Assembly (NCBI GenBank): GCA_030431775.1
Contig: JAUIHW010000005.1
Location: forward strand, 121,952 to 185,951
Reading direction: 5' to 3'
Length of the DNA: 64,000 bases
From: Gammaproteobacteria bacterium
GTDB taxonomy: Bacteria; Pseudomonadota; Gammaproteobacteria; Pseudomonadales; JAUIET01
Position 1 is the stretch's first letter. Each line of letters starts with the position of its first letter. The position numbers and the translations under genes were made by a program. The notes beneath the pieces are model-generated. The model searched no databases, was not told the DNA's origin, and worked only from the letters and a program-made list of their open reading frames with translations. Below, one piece after another: positions 28,691-38,640 of the stretch.

Positions 28691-29220
28691 TACCAGCATC
28701 GGCTTTTTCAAAATAACGACTTTTGCTGTGTGACTTGGATGGTAAATCCCAAGAAGTGCCATTGGCATCGGCTTCCGCTCGCGGGGGACTTTTACTACGT
28801 GACTTTGATGGTAAATCCAGAGTGGTGCCAGTAGCGGCGGCTTGCAACCAATAATAACTTTCACTGCGTGACTTGGCCGCTCCGCGGTGCCCTCACTCAC
28901 CGAAATGCTGTCGCCTGCGGCTAGTCATTTCGGCTCTCTCGGCCTGCGCCTTTTACCTCCGTGAAAGCCATTATTGGTCGCAAGCCTCGGTTCGAGGAAA
29001 CATGCCCGGCCCGCGTCGATCTAAATGCGCGCTCGCAGGCTCTAAATCATGGCCTGCTCCGGGCTAAGGCTTTCGCTTGCGGGGGGCTTTTGCGAAGTTA
29101 AAAGACGCAGACCGAAGGAGGAAAAATGACTTTCAACGAAAGGCATTTTTTTGATGGAGGGAACCCCGGAGGGGGCCAGCCACGCAGTAAAAGCCCCCCG
29201 TAAATGCAGGCCGCCGCTAG
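28691..29220. repeat. Non-coding island of nested direct and inverted repeats
   Basis: Three diverged ~65-bp direct repeats (28695-28761, 28764-28830, 28831-28891); 26-bp inverted pair (28839-28864 / 28961-28986, 23/26); 20-bp inverted pair (28782-28801 / 29181-29200, 18/20). Confidence 0.75.
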
Positions 29221-29254
29221 TGACGGGATTTGATTCATCGCCAATACCACCAAA

Positions 29255-30253
29255 CTAACTAAGCCGTGGCAGCACCTTATCCGCGATGTATTGCAAGCGC
29301 TGACTACCGGACTCGACTGACTCACCAGGAAACTGTGCCCAGAAATGAATGTCGCTGATTTGCGGGTAGTTTTTGATTAGCCCACTCAGCTCAGCAACGG
29401 CTCGGTCGGCGTCCCACAATTCGTAGAGTCCGTTTTCAATGGCTGTCGGCGCATCCTCAAACAGCGGGGTGCTGTCAGGCGGGCCAAACGCACCCCACTT
29501 GATGTACTCGTTAACCTGGTACAGAACATGGTCACCTATCTTCGCGGCTTCTTTCTCCGGGTCTTCGGCAATAATAGCCCAGCAACCCAGAACAATATTG
29601 CCATCGCTTCGCTGCTTGCCATGTTTCTCAAGCGCATCGCAATAGATATCCATGCCGATACCACCGGTGGACAGGAAGCCATCCGCAATACGAGCCGCCC
29701 GATCAATAGCCGGTTCCACCATGCCACCGAGCAAGATCTTTGGCTTATCAATCGGCGCAGGTGTCACCGCAAGATCACCGACCGTGAAGCGCTTACCAGC
29801 AAAGTTCACGGGCTGCCCAGTCCAGCTGCGACGAATTATTTCTATGCCTTCTTCGACCAGGCTGGGGCGGTGTTTGAGCTGGCGTTGAAACTGATCAAAC
29901 TCCAGCTGGCGGTAACCAATTCCTAAACCAAGATCGAAACGCCCGCTGGTCAATAAAGAAAGGGTCGCCGCATCTTCGGCCATGCGTACCGGGTCATGCA
30001 GTGGCAGCAACATCAGGTTGGTACCCATGCGCATAGTCGACGTTCTTGCCCCGATGGCCGCGGCAATCACCAGCGGAGACGGTGTGTAACCGTCTTCACA
30101 AAAATGATGCTCGGTCAACCAGGTGGACGCAAAGCCCAGTGATTCTGCCCAGCTGATTTGTTCGAGACAATCGGCGTAAAAATGATCGAATTGTCGCGGC
30201 CATTGTTGTGGGTTTCGAAAGTCGTACCACAACCCAAAGTTTACTGATGACAT
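29255..30253 (-). CDS. LLM-class flavin-dependent oxidoreductase (luciferase-like)
   Basis: WAESLGFASTWLTEHHF, RMGTNLMLLPLHDPVRMAEDAATLSLLTSGRFDLGLGIGY. Confidence 0.9.
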   Translation of the reverse strand: MSSVNFGLWYDFRNPQQWPRQFDHFYADCLEQISWAESLGFASTWLTEHHFCEDGYTPSPLVIAAAIGARTSTMRMGTNLMLLPLHDPVRMAEDAATLSLLTSGRFDLGLGIGYRQLEFDQFQRQLKHRPSLVEEGIEIIRRSWTGQPVNFAGKRFTVGDLAVTPAPIDKPKILLGGMVEPAIDRAARIADGFLSTGGIGMDIYCDALEKHGKQRSDGNIVLGCWAIIAEDPEKEAAKIGDHVLYQVNEYIKWGAFGPPDSTPLFEDAPTAIENGLYELWDADRAVAELSGLIKNYPQISDIHFWAQFPGESVESGSQRLQYIADKVLPRLS

Positions 30254-30278
30254 AGCCTGTTCCTTTCAATTGACGGCG

Positions 30279-31082
30279 TTATTGGCAGGACGTGACAAAA
30301 TCCAGCAGTTCCTGATTATACTTTTCCGCTTCCTCAACGAACGGTGCGTGACCGGATTGCTCAAACTCTACTACCCTGGCGCCACTGTTGTAATCGGGCA
30401 CTGAACGACAGACATTTGGGTCTACGATTGCATCATGCGCACCAACAAAGGAAACAATCGGCATACTCAAACTGGACAACACTTCCCGTTGATCCAATGG
30501 GCCCAGTTCCGCAATTGTGGTGAAGGCCATTGGTGAGGTCTGCAGAAAGGCCGCTGCAATCCACTGTTCCACGTCGGCACCAACATCCGCTGCACAGACC
30601 CCTTTTGCCAGGGTATTCAGAAAGTTAACCCGGTCTCCGGTCAACGCCGCCACGGTGGCTTCCATCGCTTCTTCGGTGCCACCATGCGGGTAATCCGGTT
30701 TTTGCAGATAAGCCGGGGTCGCGCCGCAACTCAGCACCAGGCCAATACAGCCCTCTCCCAGCTTCTCTGCAGCACTGACCACTACGGCACCACCCAGTGA
30801 CCAACCATTCAATACGACCTTGCTGATACCAAGTGTTTCCACCAGAGCCACGACATCGGCCGCAATGGCTTCAATTCCCAGATCGCTAAAGTCCTTATCC
30901 GTTTGCCCGCAGCCTCGATGGTCTAACAACACCACTCGATGGCCTGATGCTCGCAATGCGGGGACCGTGTAATCCCAACAGCGCATTGTCGCGCCCCAGC
31001 CATGCACAAGCACTACAGCCGCGTCGCCACTGCCATAGTCTTCGTAATACACCTGCCCACCATCTCTTGCTAAAAAGGCCAT
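30279..31082 (-). CDS. Alpha/beta hydrolase
   Basis: VVLVHGWGA, LDHRGCGQTDK, LNGWSLGGAV, SGHAPFVEEAEKYN. Confidence 0.88.
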   Translation of the reverse strand: MAFLARDGGQVYYEDYGSGDAAVVLVHGWGATMRCWDYTVPALRASGHRVVLLDHRGCGQTDKDFSDLGIEAIAADVVALVETLGISKVVLNGWSLGGAVVVSAAEKLGEGCIGLVLSCGATPAYLQKPDYPHGGTEEAMEATVAALTGDRVNFLNTLAKGVCAADVGADVEQWIAAAFLQTSPMAFTTIAELGPLDQREVLSSLSMPIVSFVGAHDAIVDPNVCRSVPDYNSGARVVEFEQSGHAPFVEEAEKYNQELLDFVTSCQ

Positions 31083-31115
31083 AGCCTGACTCTCCTGCTT
31101 ATACGATTATTCAAT

Positions 31116-32138
31116 TCACCAATCACCCTGTGACGCAGCGGCGGCTTCCGCCAGCAAAGCCGGTACATCATATTCCAGGTTGCGGGCGTACTCTGTATCC
31201 ACCTTTCCCTGAGTATACAGCGCATAAGCGCCCTCAACGATCGCCGCCAGACGCCAGAATGCGAAACACATGTAGAAGTCCAGATGTTCGATAGAAAATC
31301 CGGTGCGCTGTGCCCAACGCTCCGCCAGCGTACGCCTGGATACCACCCCTGACAAGCGGCTGACCGCCTGAATATGAGCAAACCCGGGAGAACCCTTGCC
31401 GCGCTCGCCCCAAAACATCAGCAACAAACCCAGATCAGTCAGCGGGTCCCCAATGCTGGCTAACTCCCAATCAATAACAGCCGAAAGCGTAGGGCTGCTC
31501 TCCAAGAACAAAGTGTTGTCCAAATGGTAGTCACCGTGGATCAGGCTCACAGGGGCATTGTCTGGAATTCGTTCACCCAGCCAGCTGGCGAGTTCAAATA
31601 ATAATGGCAATGAGCGTACTGATGATTCCTGTCGAATGCCGGTCCAACGGTCCAATTGGCGGCGTAAAAAGCCATCCGGGTTGCCAAGCTGCTGCAAGCC
31701 CGCTGCCCGCCAATCCAGACTGTGAATCGCAGCGAGCTCGTCCACCAATTGCTCTCCTATGGCGTTGAGCGTGCCAATACCCGGCGGGTAGGCAGCTGGC
31801 AATTTACTGGTGATGGAAACACCTTCAACAAGACTGACAAGCAGGAAGGGCCGACCGATGATCGCACTGTCTTCGCACCAGGCACGCACAGTCGGTACTT
31901 TCACCTGACCATCAATGGCCGCCATGACAACAGATTCCCGTTCTACACCCTTATGCGCCTTGGGAGAGATAGCGGCTTCTGGTGCAGTACGAAGAACGAG
32001 CCTTTCAGTATCAGATTTTATTAATAACGTTAGATTTGAATTGCCGCCACTTAAGGCACGATCCACTTTTACGCCGCTAAGACTGAGTGTTTGCTCCACC
32101 CAAAGACAAAGTTTTTCCTGACTGTTTTCTGGCAACAT
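31116..32138 (-). CDS. Phosphotransferase family protein (aminoglycoside phosphotransferase fold, ACAD10/11-like)
   Basis: LSGGNSNLTLLI, LIHGDYHLDNTLF, SAVIDWELASIGDPLTDLG. Confidence 0.88.
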   Translation of the reverse strand: MLPENSQEKLCLWVEQTLSLSGVKVDRALSGGNSNLTLLIKSDTERLVLRTAPEAAISPKAHKGVERESVVMAAIDGQVKVPTVRAWCEDSAIIGRPFLLVSLVEGVSITSKLPAAYPPGIGTLNAIGEQLVDELAAIHSLDWRAAGLQQLGNPDGFLRRQLDRWTGIRQESSVRSLPLLFELASWLGERIPDNAPVSLIHGDYHLDNTLFLESSPTLSAVIDWELASIGDPLTDLGLLLMFWGERGKGSPGFAHIQAVSRLSGVVSRRTLAERWAQRTGFSIEHLDFYMCFAFWRLAAIVEGAYALYTQGKVDTEYARNLEYDVPALLAEAAAASQGDW

Positions 32139-32150
32139 GTTGCAAGGCTC

Positions 32151-32888
32151 TCAGGACGGCAGACCGAAGGTGCTCATCAAGCCGCCGTCCACCGGCACGA
32201 ACGCACCTGTCATATATCGACTCTGACTAACCCATTCAATTACTTCAGCAATTTCATCGGCTTCACCATAACGCTGTAGCGGAATCATGCCGCACATGGA
32301 CTGCAAGGCCTTATCAGACAGGCCCGCGGTCATTTCAGTCAACACCAAACCGGGGATGACCAGGTTGACCGTGATGCCTTTGCGGGCGTACTCGATGGAC
32401 AACGCACGAGTCAGACCGGCAAGTCCGGACTTGGAGGCTGCATAAGCACTGTCACCAGGAAATCCTCTAAAGCCAACCACAGCTCCTACATTAATAATCG
32501 AGGCCGCTTCACCCATATGTGGGTCGCAGGCCTTTATGGTATTCATGGCGCCGGTCAGGTTGGTTGCGAGAACGGCCTGCCAATCGTCTTCTTCCAACTT
32601 ACCAATGCGCCCCCCTCGATGCTGGCCGGCGTTATTAACGATCACATCGACAGCACCCCACTGCTCGGCCACTTGCGACACCAGTTGCTGCATCTGAGCT
32701 GCGTCACTGACATCCGCCTGCAGGGCCAGACAAGTTTCAGGATACTCGCTGATGACCACGTCGGCGCAAATACCGCGTGACACAATGACCACCTTATCGC
32801 CCGCGGCCAACGCCCGACGCGCGGCGGCCAAACCTATGCCACGCGACGCACCGGTAATCAGCCAAACTCTTTGTTTTTTCTGGTTCAC
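32151..32888 (-). CDS. Short-chain dehydrogenase/reductase
   Basis: TGASRGIG, NNAG, YAASKSG motifs. Confidence 0.92.
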   Translation of the reverse strand: MNQKKQRVWLITGASRGIGLAAARRALAAGDKVVIVSRGICADVVISEYPETCLALQADVSDAAQMQQLVSQVAEQWGAVDVIVNNAGQHRGGRIGKLEEDDWQAVLATNLTGAMNTIKACDPHMGEAASIINVGAVVGFRGFPGDSAYAASKSGLAGLTRALSIEYARKGITVNLVIPGLVLTEMTAGLSDKALQSMCGMIPLQRYGEADEIAEVIEWVSQSRYMTGAFVPVDGGLMSTFGLPS

Positions 32889-33090
32889 TGGAGCTCCTGA
32901 AAGCCGTTATTGTTTTTAAAACGGCCCAGCAACTTAAAAGATGGCTGGAACTAAGTCAAGCGAGATCAGGGCACGGGCTGTCTTTCAAAGCCAATCTTAA
33001 GCGAAGACAGTTCCGAGCTCTTGCGAATTTGTGGAGCATCTTCCCGCCAAATTAGGTATGCCCCTGCTCCTACTGAAATACCCTCAAAGA

Positions 33091-34053
33091 TTAACCTCTA
33101 AGCTCACTAGGACTTATTTTATAGTGTTTTTTGAACGCCCTAGAAAAGTGCGAAGGGCTGATGAAGCCTAGACTGTAGGCGATACGCTCCACGCTATGCC
33201 CATTGTATTGCGGATTGCAAAGTAGTTGATGTGCCTGGCTGAGGCGTTTATGCATTATAAGGTTGTGAATGGATTCCTCATCATCCTGAAACAACTTGGA
33301 CAAGTAGCGAACCGAAATACCCTGTGCGTGAGCAATGCTCTTATTCGTGAGTTTCGGATCGTGCAAATTATTGTCAATATAGTGTTTGACCCTCTGTTTT
33401 AATGCTGCGTTTGCAGCACACTGGCTCGCGGAGTGATCCAGCATTAACGAAGAACTGAAAGCCATAGCAATCATGTTGACTAAATTTTCAGAAAGATGCT
33501 CGGGTGCCTGGTCTAGATGCTGGATTTCGTGAACCAACGAGAACACGAAATTTGTTAACACCGACCCCAGGCCGCTATCGCCTGAAATAGGAATAGCTGT
33601 AAATTTCTCTGGATGTAGCAAATGCCGGCTGAGCACTTCCTTGGGCATCTGAACCACAAGCTGGTGAAACGGCTCCTTAAATTCAAGTGTGTACGGCTCG
33701 GTACTGTCATACAATGCAAACGAGCCTGGCTTTAGAATTGCTTCACGGCCAGCCTGACGTACGACCCCCTGCTCCTTTAGCTGAAAACTGATTAGAAAGT
33801 CGGCCTCGGCAGACTTAGCGATCTGTCTTTTCGAGCGGGTGACCAGCTGAGGATCAGAAATCACCTCAGAGAACTGTACATTCGAAACACCAACGCCACC
33901 ACGAATTGAACCATCAAAAACAGAGCTGCGTAGCGGCTCGCACTCCAGCTGTACGAACTCGTCGCAAACTAGGTCACGCCAGTAGTCAAAACGCTGGTGT
34001 TCAGCGCATTCGGCGGTACGTTTCTCATATCCGCCCCGGATCAGTGGTTTCAT
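33091..34053 (-). CDS. AraC-family transcriptional regulator (AraC-binding-like N-terminal domain)
   Basis: C-terminal double HTH: LTNKSIAHAQGISVRYLSKLFQDDEESIHNLIMHKRLSQAHQLL...RIAYSLGFISPSHFSRAFKKHYKISPSE. Confidence 0.92.
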   Translation of the reverse strand: MKPLIRGGYEKRTAECAEHQRFDYWRDLVCDEFVQLECEPLRSSVFDGSIRGGVGVSNVQFSEVISDPQLVTRSKRQIAKSAEADFLISFQLKEQGVVRQAGREAILKPGSFALYDSTEPYTLEFKEPFHQLVVQMPKEVLSRHLLHPEKFTAIPISGDSGLGSVLTNFVFSLVHEIQHLDQAPEHLSENLVNMIAMAFSSSLMLDHSASQCAANAALKQRVKHYIDNNLHDPKLTNKSIAHAQGISVRYLSKLFQDDEESIHNLIMHKRLSQAHQLLCNPQYNGHSVERIAYSLGFISPSHFSRAFKKHYKISPSELRG

Positions 34054-34089
34054 CTAACGGCTCTCATTCCAGTGCAGTTTACTCCGGCC

Positions 34090-35076
34090 TTACGACGAGC
34101 TCAACAAACCTGTACCATCAGAACAATTTATGTATTCAAAATGTCCAGCTGAAGCGGGTAGAACTGTTACCTCGTGCCACAAGCGCAACTGCATGGCTTC
34201 TCCGAAATGCGCGACCATTTTCATAAACTCGTCAAATATTGCCAGATGAGTAGAATGGCTGGCGGCCCACTCTTCAAAGGTATAAATGTCGGCACCATAG
34301 CCAAGTCCAAAACTCTGGTCTGTCGGCTGCCATTGTGCGTCAAGCAGTCTCACTAAGCGCATACAGTAACAGCGTGCGTCTTCCCCTGCATCACGCAGAT
34401 AGCGCATACCCTGCTCCAGTACTGGGCGCACATTCTGAAGGTAGTACTTTCGTTCCTCATCTCCACAAAGCCCCCAATTTTGTCCGGAACGAATCACACA
34501 CATATTACGGGGCGGCTGCAAGGAAATACGTTGTCCCGATTGTTTAAATGAGATATCCGTGCACGATTCGTTTGCTCGCAAATCGGTTGTTGCCGAAATC
34601 GGGATACGATCCCGCATGCTACCTTCGTAGCCATGCTCCAGAATTGGTCCATACACATCTTCAGCATACACCCCAACTCCATGAGGATCTTGCGTGGAAT
34701 GCAATGTTTCCAGATGATCAAAAGGCATTTGAAAAGCTTCACGCCAAATTGCATAGCCTGCCTGCTCTCGTGCCGGGCTTTGCCACCAGTCTGTCACAAC
34801 CGATGACTGTACCCAATTGCTATACGCGGCTTGCCGCCAATACGCCAAGAACAGGTACTCAATTTGATCAGAGCGATTATAAAACTGACCTCGCTCATAT
34901 CCCATCGGGCCATGCTCGTTTCGAAAGGCGACTTCTGCCCATTCTTCAAGGTCCGCCCTGCCAGCCTCGCTAGTGCCGAAAAGTGCACAAACAAAAGGCT
35001 CTCTCCGGTCACTCCAGACAGACTCCCAAGCTGGCGCAGGCGGTTCCCAATCGGTGGGCATATTAGTTCGTGGCAT
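34090..35076 (-). CDS. oxd: Aldoxime dehydratase (haem-containing, phenylacetaldoxime dehydratase family)
   Basis: C-terminal LRLWHEVTVLPASAGHFEYINCSDGTGLL and internal GPMGYERGQFYN, YWRQAAYSNW recall the Oxd family; adjacent nitrilase and AraC gene match known aldoxime-nitrile loci. Confidence 0.85.
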   Translation of the reverse strand: MPRTNMPTDWEPPAPAWESVWSDRREPFVCALFGTSEAGRADLEEWAEVAFRNEHGPMGYERGQFYNRSDQIEYLFLAYWRQAAYSNWVQSSVVTDWWQSPAREQAGYAIWREAFQMPFDHLETLHSTQDPHGVGVYAEDVYGPILEHGYEGSMRDRIPISATTDLRANESCTDISFKQSGQRISLQPPRNMCVIRSGQNWGLCGDEERKYYLQNVRPVLEQGMRYLRDAGEDARCYCMRLVRLLDAQWQPTDQSFGLGYGADIYTFEEWAASHSTHLAIFDEFMKMVAHFGEAMQLRLWHEVTVLPASAGHFEYINCSDGTGLLSSS

Positions 35077-35100
35077 ACTAAAATCCTCCTTTTAGAAAAA

Positions 35101-36117
35101 TTAGTCGCTGCCGACGCCAGCATTATCACTCGGCTCGTTATTTTCTACATCACCCTCATCAGCAATTATTGGTGCAAAGTCATTCACGGTCATTTGTGGC
35201 TTGCGGTTTAACCACAGACGAGTGACGTCTGGCCTAGAATAATGCCCAACGGGATCCGCAAAAGACTTCGCTACAGCAATAGCGCCAAGATCAATGTCTG
35301 CGTACAAAATGCCTTCTTCCTCTGGCCCAAGTGGAGAACACATTGGGCTGCCATCCGGAGCATAAATCTGAGCATAGCCTCCGCCTTTCAATAGTAACTC
35401 TGCTTGCTGTTCGTTATCGACCAGGAAATCATGCATATCCTCAGAAACCACGCCACACGGTGCGAGGACATAACAGCTTCCTTCCACAGCGTATACTTGT
35501 GATGCGGCGCCATTCAACTTAGGTCCCAATGAGTACGCCTGAGGGTAACAGGAAAAGGATGGCCAGGCGGCTACATGAATCTGCTCATGCATACTGTACA
35601 TCGCGTATTTACTCAATGGCTGCAGATGTTCCCAGCAACACAATTGACCGACTTGACCCAATTCGGTATCACAAACCTGTAGATCACTTCCATCGCCCTC
35701 GCCAAACACTGTACGCTCCATATGAGTTGGTTTTAACTTGCGACGTGCAGCTAACAGATGACCGTCACGGCCAAATAGAAACTGGGCAATATACAGCGAA
35801 CCATGGTCACGCTCACTCGCTCCCATCGACAAGAAAATATTGTGCTTCTGAGCAGCGACACTTAATCGTTCAAAGGCGTTACTGCCTTTAACAAGGCAGT
35901 TCTCATGATAGCTTTGAAAATAACGAATATTTGCTGCCGCCGGGGAGAGCCAGATCCACCAAGGATAGCCAGGAAGCCAGCACTCAGAGAATGCAACCAG
36001 CGAAGCACCGTTGGCTGCAGCTTCTTCAATCAAGCTCACTGCTTTATCAATGCTGGCATTCAGCCGCATGAATTCGGGCGCCGCCTGTACGACAGCTGCC
36101 TTGAAAACTGTACTCAT
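35101..36117 (-). CDS. Nitrilase (carbon-nitrogen hydrolase superfamily)
   Basis: Glu region LVAFSECWLPGYPWWIWL, Lys region RKLKPTHMERTVFGEGDGSDL, Cys region LCCWEHLQPLSKYAMYS. Confidence 0.92.
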   Translation of the reverse strand: MSTVFKAAVVQAAPEFMRLNASIDKAVSLIEEAAANGASLVAFSECWLPGYPWWIWLSPAAANIRYFQSYHENCLVKGSNAFERLSVAAQKHNIFLSMGASERDHGSLYIAQFLFGRDGHLLAARRKLKPTHMERTVFGEGDGSDLQVCDTELGQVGQLCCWEHLQPLSKYAMYSMHEQIHVAAWPSFSCYPQAYSLGPKLNGAASQVYAVEGSCYVLAPCGVVSEDMHDFLVDNEQQAELLLKGGGYAQIYAPDGSPMCSPLGPEEEGILYADIDLGAIAVAKSFADPVGHYSRPDVTRLWLNRKPQMTVNDFAPIIADEGDVENNEPSDNAGVGSD

Positions 36118-36173
36118 AATCAATCTCCTAAATCATTCCGCCAGTGACTACGGGCTGGCACCAATGAGAAGCT

Positions 36174-38501
36174 CTAGAAACGGTAGCGAGCTGTCACTCC
36201 GTATTCCCTGGGACGGTTGTAGTTGGCTTCGTGAAAACCGAGGCCATAATTGGAATCGCCGCTTTCAATGTATCTTTCATCAGTTAGATTACGAACAAAA
36301 GCCGCTACATCGAAAGCCTCACTGTGCGAATAACTTAAAGAAGCGTTCGCTGTTGTATATGAACTCTGAAACAGAAAAGGCGAGTTCTGCGAGTCATTGA
36401 AGACATCGTCGGTATACGCATAATCCAGCCGGAAGACCAACTCGTTGGCGCCAAGAGGCATGGTGTACTCAAGCCCCAAACTGGCACTGTTTTCCGGTGT
36501 GTTGACCAGGCTAGCGGAGTTGTCAATTGCCAGAGACAGCCCTGAAATTGGGTTCACCTCGTCGTATTCGGCATTAGTGTGGCCCAAGGCTAGCTCAAAT
36601 TTCAGCGCGTCGGAAAGCAAAGCGACCAGTTCGAGCTCCATGCCAAAAATACTGACTGTGCCCGCATTGGCCGTAATCGGGCCTCCCAGTTGGTCGAAAA
36701 ATGTGACCTGTACTTCGTCATAGTCAGACGAGAAAATGGCTGCATTGACACGCACCCGGTTCGAGTCGCTTTCCCATTTGAGTCCAATCTCGTGAGTATT
36801 AATGGTTTCGGGCTGAAAAGTCCGCACATCTGGAACTGACTCAACATACCGCAGTACAAAACCACCGCTTTTAAAGCCTTGTGAGAAACTGTAATAAACG
36901 AGCGTTTGCTCACCGAGCTGCGCGTTTAAGCCCAGTTTAAACGTGGTTTCCTCAAACTCTCGCGCTGTAGCACCACTGCCATTGCCTACTAAAGGCAAAA
37001 GCCCCCCAGTAAATTCGCCACTTTCGTTCACGGCACCCGGGAAGAAAGGTAAAGGATTACCGTTTATGTCCGCGGCAATGTACTGGGTATACGCGAAGCG
37101 TTTGTCATCAGTAGTGTGACGAACCCCAGCTGTAGATGACCAGACATCATTGAATGCCCAGTCCAATTGCAGATACACCGCCTCACTATTGTTGTCCACG
37201 ACTGCGAAGTTATTAACAGCGGCCGGGAAGCCAGCAGCAAGGTCCGGCGTTGGAAGAAAAACCGGTACAAAGACATCATCTGTACCATCTTCCTCAAAAT
37301 AGTAAAGCCCGCCGACAAATTGCAGTCTTCCGTCCACGGCGGATCCGGTCAGCTGCAGCTCATGAGTACTTTGTTCATGGCTGTAGTTAGTATTCAATGT
37401 ATGAGTAATGGCAACGGGTGAATTATCTGGGTCACGATAAAACTCCCCCTCCGTTTCACGATAAGAACCGATGTATTTGATCTGGAAATTGTCAACGCCA
37501 TACGCCAGAGTGACAGCGGCTCCTTTGATTTCTAAATCTGTCCCGGTTGGGCCAGTGGCAAAACTACGGTCCTCCTGGCCATCGGTGATGTACTGAGAAA
37601 GGTCTGCAATTCCGGCGCCGATATTACCGAATGCAGCGAGGCCGTAGCCGATCACGCTCGCGCCTCCTGGTAGTCCATTGGGAAACGCTGTGGTAAATCC
37701 GGCCAGTGTTGAGCCAGCGCTTTGTTCATCAATCTTGCTGTAATCGATGTTCAGCTGCGCGCTCCAGGCAGACTCCGGCTCAATCATGACCGTAGCACGG
37801 GCCGCCAACTCATCATCATCACCCAGGCTATCTCCAATCAGCACGCGGTCGACATAGCCTTCGCGCTTTTTACTGGACAATGCAAGCGATGACCGCACCG
37901 ATTCGCTGACTGGAATATCGACGCGCGCACGCGCATCGATGCGCTCAAAATTACCTAGGGTGAGCTCCAACTCTCCGTTAAACTCTTCAGTTGGCTTTCG
38001 AGAGGTTATGTTGATGGCTCCACCGATGGTGTTGCGCCCGAACAATGTACCTTGCGGACCACGAAGTACTTCTATTCGTTCAACATCCAATACATCCAGT
38101 ACGCCCCCGACAGAGCGCGACATATACACGCCATCCACATACGTACCAACGCCCGGATCGGTGGTAAGACTGAAGTCGGTATTGCCTATGCCACGAATGA
38201 ACACGACCGCGCCTGACGAGAGTCCGCTAACGGGAGAGGTAGTATCGAAGATCAGGTTGGGTGTAAAATCGGCAATCTGAGAGATGTTGTCAATTCCTTT
38301 GGCCTTTAGTGCTGCTGCAGTAAAAGCACTTACAGCGATGGGAGTATTCTGCAAACTTTCCTCCCTTTTTTGCGCAGTCACCACAACTTCCTCAAGAATG
38401 GGTTGAGCCAGCGCGCTTTGAGAGAGAAGCAATGCGCTCAGTAGTTTTATGGATAGATAGTGTTTACTTGTGAAATTGATCAGTATCACGTCCGGCCTCA
38501 C
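36174..38501 (-). CDS. TonB-dependent receptor
   Basis: ILEEVVVTAQKREESLQNTPIAVSAFT, IEVLRGPQGTLFGRNTIGGAINITS; barrel ends in YRF. Confidence 0.93.
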   Translation of the reverse strand: MRPDVILINFTSKHYLSIKLLSALLLSQSALAQPILEEVVVTAQKREESLQNTPIAVSAFTAAALKAKGIDNISQIADFTPNLIFDTTSPVSGLSSGAVVFIRGIGNTDFSLTTDPGVGTYVDGVYMSRSVGGVLDVLDVERIEVLRGPQGTLFGRNTIGGAINITSRKPTEEFNGELELTLGNFERIDARARVDIPVSESVRSSLALSSKKREGYVDRVLIGDSLGDDDELAARATVMIEPESAWSAQLNIDYSKIDEQSAGSTLAGFTTAFPNGLPGGASVIGYGLAAFGNIGAGIADLSQYITDGQEDRSFATGPTGTDLEIKGAAVTLAYGVDNFQIKYIGSYRETEGEFYRDPDNSPVAITHTLNTNYSHEQSTHELQLTGSAVDGRLQFVGGLYYFEEDGTDDVFVPVFLPTPDLAAGFPAAVNNFAVVDNNSEAVYLQLDWAFNDVWSSTAGVRHTTDDKRFAYTQYIAADINGNPLPFFPGAVNESGEFTGGLLPLVGNGSGATAREFEETTFKLGLNAQLGEQTLVYYSFSQGFKSGGFVLRYVESVPDVRTFQPETINTHEIGLKWESDSNRVRVNAAIFSSDYDEVQVTFFDQLGGPITANAGTVSIFGMELELVALLSDALKFELALGHTNAEYDEVNPISGLSLAIDNSASLVNTPENSASLGLEYTMPLGANELVFRLDYAYTDDVFNDSQNSPFLFQSSYTTANASLSYSHSEAFDVAAFVRNLTDERYIESGDSNYGLGFHEANYNRPREYGVTARYRF

Positions 38502-38640
38502 GCAAAGTTAACTTATTGAGACTCACTGTAAATGCGTTAAAACACAGGCACCATGCCCAAATGGGTACTATCGCTTGCATTTTTGGGAACTTCAAAATGG
38601 GATATGATGATCGCTTGGAATGACAAGATTGGAATCACAC

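Noticed and set aside
28691-28891. CRISPR-like array
   Set aside because: The repeats are ~65 bp, highly diverged and adjacent with no uniform spacers; no cas genes nearby.
28536-28900. ORFs of 103 and 107 aa with repeated peptides (LPSKSHSKS..., NGTSWDLPSKS)
   Set aside because: The repetition comes from the DNA repeat island read in different frames; not convincing coding sequence.
31116-32138. Aminoglycoside resistance gene
   Set aside because: The APH fold is shared with ACAD10/11-like kinases; the catabolic gene context argues against antibiotic resistance.
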